Assembly (NCBI GenBank): GCA_028456385.1
Contig: JALNQF010000288.1
Location: 1 to 53,243 of the forward strand
Direction of reading: 5' to 3'
DNA: 53,243 bases
From: Ophiosphaerella korrae
Taxonomy: Eukaryota > Ascomycota > Dothideomycetes > Pleosporales > Phaeosphaeriaceae
The notes beneath the pieces were generated by a model. It was not told the origin of the DNA, searched no databases, and saw nothing but the letters and a program-made list of their open reading frames with translations. This document shows, piece by piece, positions 43,961-53,243 of this stretch (position 1 is its first letter; the number at the start of each line of letters is the position of its first letter). The position numbers and the translations under genes are program-made.

Positions 43961-45069
43961 TCACTTGCCTTTCCAAACACCAAGGATCTCTCTGACGGAC
44001 CTCGTCTTGATGTCAGGAAACTTCTCATTCAAGGATCCTTCCTTGCGAAGCTGCATCAAGCCATTGATGGTCCACAAACCAAATTTAGATAATAACGCTC
44101 CAAGCATTGGCCTAGGGAAGTACTTATACAAGTCTTTGTGGGACGGCAGCTCGGTGACCTCGCCACGTTGAAGCTTTTCGACTGGGTCATAGGTCACTCT
44201 GAACTTGCTCCCTATTCAACGTTAGCTTTCTTCACACTAGTGGAGCGGCGGACTCACCAGTCATCTCCTCGGCAATCTGCACCATCTCCTTGAGCGTTGC
44301 ATTGTCACTGTAGCAATGCATTGCTTGGTCCCACTTTGGCAGACCCAGCACTGCAACAACGAACTTTGCCAAATCCTTGGTGTAGGTGAAGGTGATGATG
44401 TCGTCACCAGTAGTGCCTGGAATGGCAGCCATCTTGTTGGCGATGTCTACGGCAAAAACAAGCGGACTGAGATAGGTTTCAACGTACGGCATGCCGTAGT
44501 AGTCAAGGAAGTACGCGTTGTGGATCTGCGTCCATTCGAGGTCCGTCTTGCGGAGGGCCTCGACGCTCCGCTCTCTGAGCATGTTATACGGGATCCGCAG
44601 TGACCTAGCAAATATTGATATTAGCCACAGCGCTACGATCGGCCGACGACTGCTGGAGCTATGGGTTGGTCACTCACTCGTCTTCTGGCGAGGCAGTGCC
44701 CCAGTTGCTCGCCACGAAGCGTATCGTGGAAGGCGACTTAGCCGCTGCCGCCACCAAGTTGACCTCGGCCTGCGCTGTTGCTGCATCATACATAGCCATC
44801 GCAGAGATCACCGTGTGAACATTGTTTTCCTCCAATGTCTTGGTGAGGTGCGCAACGTCGCTGTAGTCCACAGCAAACACTGGAGCGGCGCTCTCTTCTG
44901 CTGGGATCTGCTCTTAATGGTAAGAACCGAACCAAGCGTGAGTACCTACTATGCAATTGCTCACCTTGCGACTGAGAACAATGACTTCGTGCTCCTCGCT
45001 GTCCTTCAGCGCGTCAACCAACGTCTTGCCCACATTTCCCGTTCCTCCGGCGACTGCAACGACGACCAT
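43961..45069 (-). CDS. NmrA-like NAD(P)-binding protein
   Basis: Four exons (45069-44965, 44907-44678, 44604-44258 and 44211-43961) join in frame to give 310 residues. The N-terminus MVVVAVAGGTGNVGKTLVDA carries the Rossmann GxxGxxG motif. FAVDYSDVAHLTKTLEENNV, HTVISAMAMYDAA and IRFVASNWGTASPEDE follow, matching the isoflavone-reductase/NmrA-like family. The substrate side includes WTQIHNAYFLDYYGMPYV and DIITFTYTKDLAKFVVAVLG. The start was chosen at the Met directly before the dinucleotide-binding strand; an upstream in-frame Met exists. Members act as redox-sensing regulators or as reductases in secondary metabolism. It is convergent with the Zn2Cys6 gene, with 124 bp between stops. All frames are intact. 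Confidence 0.9.
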
Positions 45070-45579
45070 TGGGTATCCTTTCAGGTGGCCGATATGGTAT
45101 AGATTATGGGGATGCTCAAAAGACAAAGCCTGAGCGAGGACTCAGAACGTAACGGTAATTTTCGCAGCTCTTATACACGGGCACTGCCATTTCCCCGCAA
45201 CAATAATCTCACCGGTTGATTCCTGATAGGGCATGGATTGGAGGATATCGATGGCGGCACCTGAAGAATGAGTTGGGGTTGGTCAGCTCCTAACTCTTTT
45301 GGGTCTGCGCGCGCATCCTCAGTTGGGGTTAGGGTCAGTGACGGGAATAAATTTAGCTTTCCCGCTCCCAATTCCCAATCGGGATGCCCGCGCGGTCTGC
45401 TCAACAAGGCATTTTCGAAGGCACGACAGTTGCGATAATGGTTTTGACGTCGTATTTTTCACTTTTCCAATTCGAGCCCAAGTCTCACTTCAGCCTGCTT
45501 TCCTCAAGGCTCTTCTAGGCGACTTGCATGTCAGGGGAAACAGGAGCTGGGGTCAGTCCCCGCGGAGACACTCTCTAGC
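45070..45579. other. Intergenic, nothing recognised
   Basis: This is the 5' flank of the NmrA-like gene and then unassigned DNA. Two isolated GGGGTTAGGGTCAG-type words here and at about 45868 are too sparse to be telomeric sequence. Confidence 0.4.
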
Positions 45580-46354
45580 ATGATCGGTTTTGCATCTGCC
45601 ATACTAAATCAGGGCAGATGGGACGATGTCCAAGAAAAGCTCAATTAAGTTATGGACATCGGCATGGAGAGCCTCGGAGAACAGCATGTCGCCACACTTA
45701 GTATCTTGTTCAAACTTGGATTAACTCATCAGTATCAAGAACGATGGCTGCAGGCAGAGTAATTTTTTGCACGGGCTACCAATGCGAGTTAGGAGCATCT
45801 AGGACTAGGGCATCCTTACACTCTTGTTGGCCAGGCGGGCCAAGGGTCAGCATCCCTGAATGGGGGGACGGTTAGGGTCAGCGAGAGACCTGCTTCGCCA
45901 TGTTGCGCTAAAATTGGAGGAAACCGTGGGAGAAGAACATCCAGATGCGCTGAATTGTAGGGAATGTCTATCCTTGATATTAAGACAATAAGGAAAATTG
46001 AACGAGTCGCAGCGATTGGGGGAGCAGGTGATGGAGACTCGCAAAAAGTTACTTGGCTTAGAGCATCCTAACACATTAACTAGCAAGTCCGACCTGGCAT
46101 CGATATACGGGGATCAGAGGCGGTGGAAGGAGGCGGAAGAGCTGAACGTACAAGTGATGGAGACGAGGAAGAGGGCGCTTGGGGAAAAGCATCTGGACAC
46201 CCTAATCAGCATGCCTAACCTTGCACTTACCTTTACGTCACAGGGCCGCGATGAAGAGGCTCCTCTGCTGATAGAAAACTGCTTCCAGGCGCGGAAACGG
46301 ATCCTTGGTCCTCTAAGTCCTCACATAGGGCAAATTCGGAACGGTCGGATTTAG
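45580..46354 (+). pseudogene. TPR-type NLR C-terminal pseudogene
   Basis: Degenerate TPR_10/12 units are readable: LNQGRWDDVQEKLN-stop, LGEQHVATLSILFKLGL, QERWLQAE-stop, then after a disturbed stretch an open frame 45998-46354. This includes QVMETRKKLLGLEHPNTLTS, YGDQRRWKEAEELNVQVMET, KRALGEKHLDTLISM and a terminal FTSQGRDEEAPLLIENC..RKRILGPLSPH. The last unit corresponds to the diverged final unit of the 11.4-15.6 kb NLR. No NB-ARC or effector part is present upstream, and several stops and shifts occur, so this is a decayed 3' fragment of a related receptor gene. Confidence 0.75.
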
Positions 46355-46410
46355 GTAAGCATGCTTATAACTGATTTCTAACGGTAACCCAAGTGATGTA
46401 GCACTAGACG

Positions 46411-46470
46411 TTGCCACTATAGGCATGGAGGGCAGCCGACCCGTACCGGAACAGACCTTGTGCGAGAGGC
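46411..46470 (+). repeat. Dispersed GC-rich motif, copy C
   Basis: The copy lies 57 bp after the end of the TPR pseudogene. It keeps GGCAGCCGACCCGTACCGG and shares the TTGCCACTATAG shoulder with copy B behind the intact NLR. The right half is more diverged. Confidence 0.7.
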
Positions 46471-46670
46471 GTTTAGGGGGTTTTTTTTTGGCGGGGAGAG
46501 ATGGCATCTTAGTGAACTTTTGAAATCCATAATATAGCTCTAACTCGTACTATTCAACTAAGTCTATATCTAAGTCGCGAACTTCTACAGAATATTGACA
46601 ATCTAAGCGCAGCCTAGTCGTCTCTCCTAACATACGAGAGCCTGAGCTCAAGCTTACAATATCATCTAAA

Positions 46671-47436
46671 TGTCAGATATAATGGTCACTGAGCCACTGA
46701 TGCGAGTGGAGGTCAGAATCGGATTGATTGAGTTCTCTATCTATCATCTGCCTTCTGGCTGCTATTGATATACTTCGTGAGATTCTTTGATTGCTCGGTG
46801 GTTATGTATATCAACGTGCCTCAGCTTGATATACATAACCACTGGCTCAGAAAAGAGGTCTCAAATGGAACGCTGCGAATTGAATACGCACGCACAGATG
46901 AAATGATTGTAGACGGGCTCACCAAGGCACTGCCGTCGAACAAGTGGATTGGATTCTTAGGGTAGCTCGGGCTGGTGGAACAGAACCGAGTAACTCTGAA
47001 TGATGCTGTCAAATTTGAAGGGTCACTCAGTGATGGATGTGAACCGTAGGTTGATTACAAGTATGTAATAATCGTTCGTGATAATTGAGTCACTAGTCGC
47101 TGATTGAATTCAGTGATTGATCAGATAGATTGAAGTGAGTTGATTGCTGCCTAATTCTGCTGCTCTATCCTCCAGTCTATATAATCGTCTCTACGCAGTT
47201 GCGACTCGGTGGTGGAGAGCCGTTATCTCGAGTTTCGTAGTTTGCTCATGTATCGGCTCTACGCAGTCTGTTCGTGCCGCCATGAGCCATCATACTGACG
47301 ATAGCCGTTATTCATGCGATTGCTGAACCAGATGTCAATTCTCCGGCTGGCGCTACAGCTCTCTAATGATGCGCCGTAGTTGAGTTGATGAGTTGTGGTT
47401 GTAGTTAAGTTAGTGGCGAGCTGGTATCGCGCACTA
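46671..47436 (+). mobile_element. Internally deleted Ty1/copia element
   Basis: An LTR-like start (TGTCAGATATAATGGTCACT, 46671 to about 46765) is followed by the C-terminal end of a copia RNase H domain: QLDIHNHWLRKEV, TLRIEYARTDEMIVDGLTKA and LPSNKW, with one TAG before LGLVEQNRV. A 3' LTR begins at 47007 (TGTCAAATTTGAAGGGTCAC) and becomes unrecognisable at about 47436. Everything between the 5' LTR and RNase H is missing. This copy identifies the solo LTRs elsewhere in the window as copia. Confidence 0.85.
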
Positions 47437-48175
47437 GTTAACGTCCATCCCTGCGTGCCGGGAAACCCCCCACGCTGAGACGAATCCATTGTTCAGGTAT
47501 CTTAAGTCTTTCCCTCGTGGGTTTATAAAGCTATGGTTAGTATATTATTATCTACTAGACATTTCTCCTTAAGAAACTGATCTGTCATAAGAAAAATACG
47601 GCGGTCTTGGTCATCCTGTCGATCGTGCCGTTCACAGCATCTAGAACCGCTTCAGCTTTGCACCCCTGGTTCACCACAACCATCTACAAATTTTCAAATT
47701 TCGGAGTATTAGGACAATAGTCGTATTAAAAACAAAGATAGCTTGAAGGTTTGAAGATAATTAACGTTTCGAAGTATGCACTCCGGAATTTCTCCGCATG
47801 AAGAGGTTTGTAATGTGTCTTGGTGCGGGGATTTAGTGCGCTTACATGGTGCTGTTATTGCACACTATGCCCGATAGCTTGGTTGACAGAATGATAGCTA
47901 GATGTGAAGTGAAGCTGTGCTCACTGCTCCAGGCGGACACACGAAATACTAAGCTTTATTGGTTGTATTGTACGCTGCCTAGCGGGCCAATGGCGGGCCG
48001 CTCGTGCTACGCCCGCCCCTGATCAGCGCTTGCAGCGGGATGGTCAAGACCTGAGGCCCACAGTGCGGACAACGAGGCTGAGAGGCCGCAAATGGCGCTG
48101 TCGGCACCTCATGCCACCTTACACAAACGAGTAGGACAGCCCCTCCGCCCTCCTGACCCTTCGTAACGACTCCGA
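47437..48175. other. Intergenic, promoter side of the PNP gene
   Basis: No supported coding sequence. AT-rich at 47520-47780 and GC-rich over the last 180 bases before the ATG at 48176. Confidence 0.4.
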
Positions 48176-51100
48176 ATGTCGCGCCGACTGCGACGCGAGG
48201 ATTACACCGTCGGATGGATATGCGCCCTCCCGGTCGAGCTGGCGGCGGCGCAGGAGATGCTGGACGAAAAACACGAAGACCTCGGGCGCGGCGGCGGCGA
48301 CGAGAATCTATACTCTTTGGGCTCTGTTGCAGGACACAACGTCGTGATTGTATGCCTACCGGCCGGGCATATTGGCAACAACCCCGCGGCAGTCGTGACG
48401 ACGCAGATGAGGGCGACGTTCAAGGGGATCCAATTTGGGCTGATGGTCGGCATCGGAGGAGGGGTTCCTAGCTCGGAGAGAGACATCCGGCTCGGGGACG
48501 TGGTGGTCAGCCAGTCGCACCAGACCTTCGGCGGCGTCGTGCAATACGACGTCGGAAAGACCATTCCAAGCGGGTTTATGCGGACGGGATCGCTCAACTC
48601 TCCACCTCAGATCTTGCTCAGTGCAGTTTCCACAATGCAGGCGAACGAACTCCTGGATAAAAGCAAGCTCTCTAAGCACGTCTCTAAGCTCGACCGCATT
48701 CCCAAATTTCAGCGCGACGAAGCCGGACCCGACGTTCTGTTTGAGGCAACATACGACCATGAAGGAGGGCAGGCATGCGGGCGGTGCAACACCGATAAGC
48801 AAGAGGCTCGGCAGCCACGCGAGAAAGAGGAGGTGAGGGTTCACTACGGGACGATTGCGTCGGGAAACCAAGTAATGAGGGACGGACGCACGCGGGACAG
48901 GCTGAGTAGCGAACTTGGCGGGGTTCTCTGCTTCGAGATGGAGGCGGCGGGCCTCATGAACAACTTCCCGTGCCTCGTGATCCGCGGCATCTGCGACTAC
49001 GCCGACTCGCACAAGAACAAGAAGTGGCAGCCGTACGCTGCGGGAACAGCAGCGGCGTATGCGAAGGAATTGCTGTCGGTGATACCGCCAACAGCGAAGA
49101 CCCGTGATTTGTCCAACTATTCCATATCCAGCATGGAACCCCTCTCTGTTGCTGCGTCTGTAGTTGGCCTCCTCGTAGTAGGGAGTCACATGTCATCATC
49201 CCTGTCCTCAATTGTCACAAAAGTTCACGATGCTCCCAACCTTGCACGGAGTCTGCGTCAGGAAATTACCGACATCTCGGCAACACTTGGCCACCTCCAG
49301 CCCTATATTACTAATCGTGCCAAAGCTTCGGCGGACAGAGCATCCTTAATTCTCCTGGAGGATGTGTTAACCACTTTAACAGGATGTGTTACCGCCTATT
49401 CGGACCTTCAAGCAATTCTGGGTGGCTTGGATTTTAGCCTAGAGACGGGTACCTTTAATTGTACGGGATGGGCACAACAGGAGCCTAGGATTAGAGTCAC
49501 CTTACAGCGGCTACAGGACCATAGGTTATCGCTGGATCTCATACAGAAAATCTTACGCTGGTATGGATATTTGTTGCTGATTTCCCAATCTTCTATGCTA
49601 GACAGATATCTAACTCAGCGTGTTCAGTGAATCTAAGCAAGAAGCGGAAGACTCTAATCGGAAGCTCTGCGCCCTTGTCAAACAGGCGTTGGAAAGCGAT
49701 CAAGATTTGAACGTGCGCATCAAGAGCTTAGAGCACGAAGGCTCTACCTATTCAGACGCAGCTTCTCGAATCAGAGCAAGCGATGATTCGTCTATCATAA
49801 GAGAGACGGCCGATCTAACATGCTCTCCATTGCTAGGGATGGACAGAGTCCCCCCTCGCTTTCCTTTTGAGCAGGATCTAGCAGCATCTCGTGTTTATAA
49901 CAAGCCTGCCAACCGCCATTCGCTCTCGTCCCTCACTAGTTCTATACTTTACTCAACGGCATTATCGCTTTTTTCAAAGCTCAGTCTCTCAGAAGTCTCC
50001 AATATTTCGTTCTATGCTTTGCCTGTCTATGAGTTTGATCTAAGTAACAGTGAGTACTACGTCTTTGGGGAAGAAGGAGTTGGCCGAAGTGGAATAGGAG
50101 ATGGAAATTCGGTGGACGAAGTTTCAGACAATGCTTCCTTAGTACAACGCTCAAGATCTGCCACTTCAGAGCTGCCTCCTATCAAGCGTCAGATGCCAAG
50201 AAGACTTCTTGGTCGGTTTGCTCGGAGTCAACAAGACGATATCAAAGCTAGAGCGCGGTCAAAAGGCGATACCAAAGCTAGAGCGCGGTCAAAAGACGAT
50301 ACCGAAGCTAGGGCGCGGTCACAAGCGATCGACCGCAAACTCAAGGAAGATTCAAGACAGCGGAGACGTGAATGCAAGGTCCTGCTGCTTGGTGGTGACG
50401 AAAGTGTGAGGAGCGATATTGTAAGAACCTGTAAAATCCACCAGGGTCGCACGCAGAATGAGCTTGCCATGTACCGCTCTACCATATACAAGAACGTCAT
50501 CGACTGCGCAAAGGCCCTGATTGGCGCCATGCGCGAATTCGAGATTGCGCCCGAAGAGCCCGGCAACGACAAGTACTGCCAGTATCTCCTCGAGTACATG
50601 GTCGACCCCGACCCGGAAAGACCCCTCGACCTTCAAGTAGGCCAGGCCATTACGTCCGTGTGGCGAGACCCGTGCATTACCAAGGTGCTCGAGCACACGA
50701 GCGAGTTCTACTGGATGGACTCGGCGCCATAGTACGTTCCGTCCCCATCCCAAATGCGATTTCGGTCCACCCTACTGACCGCATGCGCGCGCACACAGCT
50801 TCTTCGACGAGGTGATGCGAATAGCAAACCCAAACTATATCCCGATAGAATCCGACATCCTCCGCGCGCGTATAAAGACGACCGGTATAGACGAGGCGAG
50901 ACTCACCACAGGCCTGTTGAACATACATCTATCCAATATTCGTGGACAGTGGTGGGACATGAAAAAGCATATTCACTACTTTGAAAACATTACATCTATC
51001 ATCTTCGTTGTGGATTTAGCGAGCTATGACCAAGTTCTTTGGGAAGAATCGTCACAGAACAGCATGATAAAATCTTTGCTATATTTTGACTCCATCGTGA

Positions 51101-51384
51101 ACTCCCGCTGGTTCAGGCGCACTTCGATCATATTATTCCTTGGCAACTTGGGCGAGTTCAAGCGCAAACTACCCGTGTCCCCCCTCGCAAGCTATTTTCC
51201 CGACTATAGCGGCGGCAACGACGTGAACAAAGCTGCAAAGTACCTCCTCTGGCGCTTCAACCAAGTCAACCGCGCCCATCTCGACCTGTATCCGCATCTT
51301 ATCAGCTCCCACGACAAGTCGATTGTGCCCTGGATATTTGCGGCGATTAAAGAAACTATTCCCCGCGCTAGTAGCATTCTGTAG
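48176..51384 (+). CDS. PNP-domain / HeLo-like / G-alpha-like fusion protein
   Basis: Three exons (48176-49560, 49628-50731 and 50799-51384) join in frame to give 1,024 residues. Residues about 10-305 are a PNP_UDP-type nucleoside phosphorylase domain: [61 protein letters not shown] at 254 and [13 protein letters not shown]. From Met320 a HeLo-like N-terminal-type domain follows in the same open frame ([19 protein letters not shown] to [19 protein letters not shown] across the first intron). From about 690 the protein matches a heterotrimeric G-alpha subunit ([74 protein letters not shown]). The P-loop reads GGDESVRS (717-724, no Gly-Lys), DxGGQ reads NIRGQ (876-880), and NKxD reads GNLG (945-948). 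GTP binding is therefore doubtful, although Arg and KTTGI of switch I remain. Role inferred: recognition or cell-death signalling. Confidence 0.85.
50238..50327 (+). repeat. 30-bp in-frame tandem repeat, three copies
   Basis: Three 30-base units at 50238, 50268 and 50298 encode [20 protein letters not shown] and [10 protein letters not shown]. They lie between the HeLo-like region and the G-alpha-like domain, forming a basic linker just before [11 protein letters not shown]. Confidence 0.95.
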
Positions 51385-51510
51385 TAGGGGTTTCATCAAG
51401 TTTGGTCACACGCTCATGTGCTGCGCCATAATTTTAGTGTAGCGACAAGTGGTATGTCACTTGAGGTACCTCTGCCGGTGCGTTAGCACTTGAGATGTTC
51501 TAGATAGTGC

Positions 51511-51555
51511 GCTAGTAGAGAGGGCAGCCGGCCCGCTCCTGCCGTAGGGTTGCCA
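51511..51555 (+). repeat. Dispersed GC-rich motif, copy D
   Basis: The copy sits about 127 bp after the stop of the PNP/HeLo-like/G-alpha-like gene, nearly the same distance as copy B from the NLR stop. It reads GGCAGCCGGCCCGCTCCTG followed by AGGGTTG. Confidence 0.7.
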
Positions 51556-51599
51556 GCCCAAGCTATAACAGAGAAGGACCTTCTTGTACTATAGCAAAT

Positions 51600-51890
51600 C
51601 ACGTGCCTATATTAATTGCACCTAACTAGATACGTAAAGCAAGGTACTAAGGCTTTTATACGTAGATTAGAAATCGATATTATAGCCTACGTTTTAGGAT
51701 AAAGCTATTTTTAATAGTAATAATAAGTAAAGAAGTAAGTAGAATATATTATCTAAAATTTATTTTAACCCTCTTTTTAGAGTACTCTATTTAGCTACTT
51801 AAAATCTATATTTAACTATATAATCTCCTAGCTATAATTATATATATAGTTACTCATAGTAGACGTTAATAAGTAAGTAACTTGTATATC
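51600..51890. other. AT-rich RIP-like block
   Basis: About 290 bp of very AT-rich sequence with many TTA, TAT and TAG words and no coding potential. It is similar in texture to 217-1640 and 40920-41110. It is probably an eroded repeat with no remaining identity. Confidence 0.5.
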
Positions 51891-52793
51891 TGTCCAATGA
51901 ATAAAGTATCTGGTAAACTCTGGGAATCTGCCATCGTAGCCAATTGTCTTTTTGGTTCAAAGTGGAAGAGCCTCTTATTATCCGTGTTCAGAACGCGTCG
52001 ACTTTTCAATCATGTTGAACGCGTTATGAGCCATTGCGCGTTTGGGTCACTAAATACTGTTGGCGCGGGCTGCTAAATTTTATTGTGCCAGAAACGGTGG
52101 CATTTGAGTCCGAAACAGCGGTATTTGGGTCATTATTTGAGCCGAGGTCACATGTGTGGTAGTGTATTTGAAATAGTGGTAGATGGGGAATTATTACGTC
52201 AAGTAGTGGTAAGGCGGTCATTTGCCGCATTTGTTTGCGTAGCTCGAACGAGACCTCTATGCAGATCATGACTCGTGTTAGCATAAACACGTCCTGGATC
52301 TAGCGTATAATCCATCTCTACTTAGCTGTTTCTGTGTTCCATTGTCGGCTGTGCGATACAGGCGAACATGCATAAAGTAGGATAATATATAAGATTAAGT
52401 TGTGCTATTTACTAACATGTTCTAGGGAGTAACTTAAGTGTAACGTTTGACATTCTACATAGTTAGACAACGCTTTCGAGCTTGTAATACCTATCTTAGC
52501 TAGCCCTCGTGCAATTCTTGACGGTCTGCCTGTGACCACGCTAGTAGTGCTAGCTAGAACCTGTGTAGAATTGTTAGACAGAGCCTGCTCTGAGCGCAGT
52601 TGCGCTTCGGTAAAGTGTTAGCGACACGCGCGGGTGGTTGGATAGTCTCTCCTAAGAACCGTTTGGTATGTCGTACATGGTCTTTCGTACAGCGCGAGGT
52701 GTTGAATATCACAGTGACTGGAACAGCAATACGTTACAGGGGCTGTAGATGTATATATAAGGGTGAAGCACTCCTCCTATAGAGCATATAAAA
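51891..52793. other. Unassigned intergenic sequence
   Basis: Short open frames only. A TATATATAAG word at about 52751 followed by CATATAAAA near 52785 could be a promoter for the small frame at 52794, or part of an LTR. Nothing else is recognised. Confidence 0.35.
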
Positions 52794-52970
52794 ATGAACG
52801 CAATCACTTGCTTCAAAAGTTCCTTCGATGCGTCGGCTGTCGGCCAAGCCAGCCAGCCGGGCGTAGCTGCGGAGATCACGGCTGACACAGAGCAGGATCA
52901 CATCAATCAATTAACCAGAGCAGAGGTGCCATCACTGTCTCCCGATCCGTATGCGGTGCTTCGATTTTAG
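52794..52970 (+). CDS. Possible 58-residue small ORF
   Basis: ATG 52794 to TAG 52970 encodes MNAITCFKSSFDASAVGQAS followed by a Glu/Asp-containing tail. TATA-like sequences lie 10-45 bases upstream. The family is not recognised; it could be chance, or the start of a retroelement gag frame whose remainder is lost. From here to the window end nothing else is seen. Confidence 0.2.
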   Translation: MNAITCFKSSFDASAVGQASQPGVAAEITADTEQDHINQLTRAEVPSLSPDPYAVLRF

Positions 52971-53243
52971 AGCCGTTTACGTTGTCCGTGTGCTACTAGT
53001 CAATGCACTTTACGACCTTGGCTAAGATAAAACAACCTCGCACGCTGTCATAATCCAAGACTCTCATTTCCGTTGGCTGGATTGGATGTCCGCAGTTCTC
53101 AATAGCTGTTGCTTAGTTGCCTTAGTGGGAAATAGTGATAGACTTCAACTCTGCTGAATCAAAGTGTTGAACACGGGTGGCGCTCCGGTTTGAACTGCAC
53201 GAGTGACCAGCCTTGACGCTCTTGGATGAGGGGTATCTGCGCT

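Noticed and set aside
35860..45069. A secondary-metabolite biosynthetic cluster
   Set aside because: A transporter, regulator and NmrA-like protein are present, but no backbone synthase was found in the window.
45323..45885. GGGGTTAGGGTCAG words resembling telomeric TTAGGG repeats
   Set aside because: Only isolated single units occur, so there is no evidence of a telomere or an interstitial telomeric array.
48356..49189. 277-codon minus-strand open frame under the PNP domain
   Set aside because: The plus strand encodes a clear PNP and HeLo-like protein; the minus frame has Arg/His-rich antisense composition.

Overview
The window looks like a subtelomere-like or accessory region of a filamentous ascomycete (Pezizomycotina). 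The protein-coding genes carry short fungal introns of about 50-60 bases (GT...AG), and the families are typical of these fungi: HET, HeLo-like/SesA-type, FunK1, DUF6601, Zn2Cys6, rhodopsin-like membrane proteins and STAND/NLR receptors. Transposon copies and some genes carry C-to-T/G-to-A changes that turn CAG or TGG into TAG, which is the footprint expected of repeat-induced point mutation (RIP). I cannot name the species.

Layout. 1-3.1 kb: AT-rich, RIP-eroded pogo/Tc5-type transposon debris. 3.1-6 kb: a six-exon HeLo-like plus ankyrin protein on the minus strand. 6-11 kb: mostly non-coding, with a decayed small-secreted-protein gene, a 226-bp foldback MITE and a DUF6601 gene broken by one TGA. 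11.4-15.6 kb: an NLR (alpha/beta-hydrolase, NB-ARC, near-identical TPR repeats) with two TAG codons exactly one repeat apart. 16.3-18.5 kb: a HET protein carrying three WW-like segments. 18.5-26.3 kb: repeats and relics (GC-rich tract, Tc1/mariner, FunK1 pseudogene, copia solo LTR, pogo element, Myb-like relic). 26.3-29.4 kb: a HET/coiled-coil/ankyrin protein. 30.8-35.7 kb: a relic, a HeLo-like plus SH3 protein and a cysteine-rich small ORF. 35.9-45.1 kb: a metabolic-looking block (MFS transporter, rhodopsin-like membrane protein, Zn2Cys6 regulator, NmrA-like oxidoreductase). 45.6-47.4 kb: an NLR-TPR pseudogene and a collapsed copia element. 48.2-51.4 kb: the most unusual gene, a single protein joining a nucleoside-phosphorylase domain, a HeLo-like domain and a heterotrimeric G-alpha-like domain whose nucleotide-binding motifs are degenerate. 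51.5-53.2 kb: AT-rich and unassigned.

How it fits together. At least six genes belong to families used by fungi for self/non-self recognition and regulated cell death: HeLo-like effectors or adaptors, HET domains, and PNP- or hydrolase-headed receptors with fast-changing TPR or ankyrin arrays. The region is best read as an allorecognition-type island embedded in RIP-affected transposons. A short GC-rich motif recurs four times, three of them just downstream of receptor-type genes. All functional statements rest on reading the translated sequence; no database search was done.
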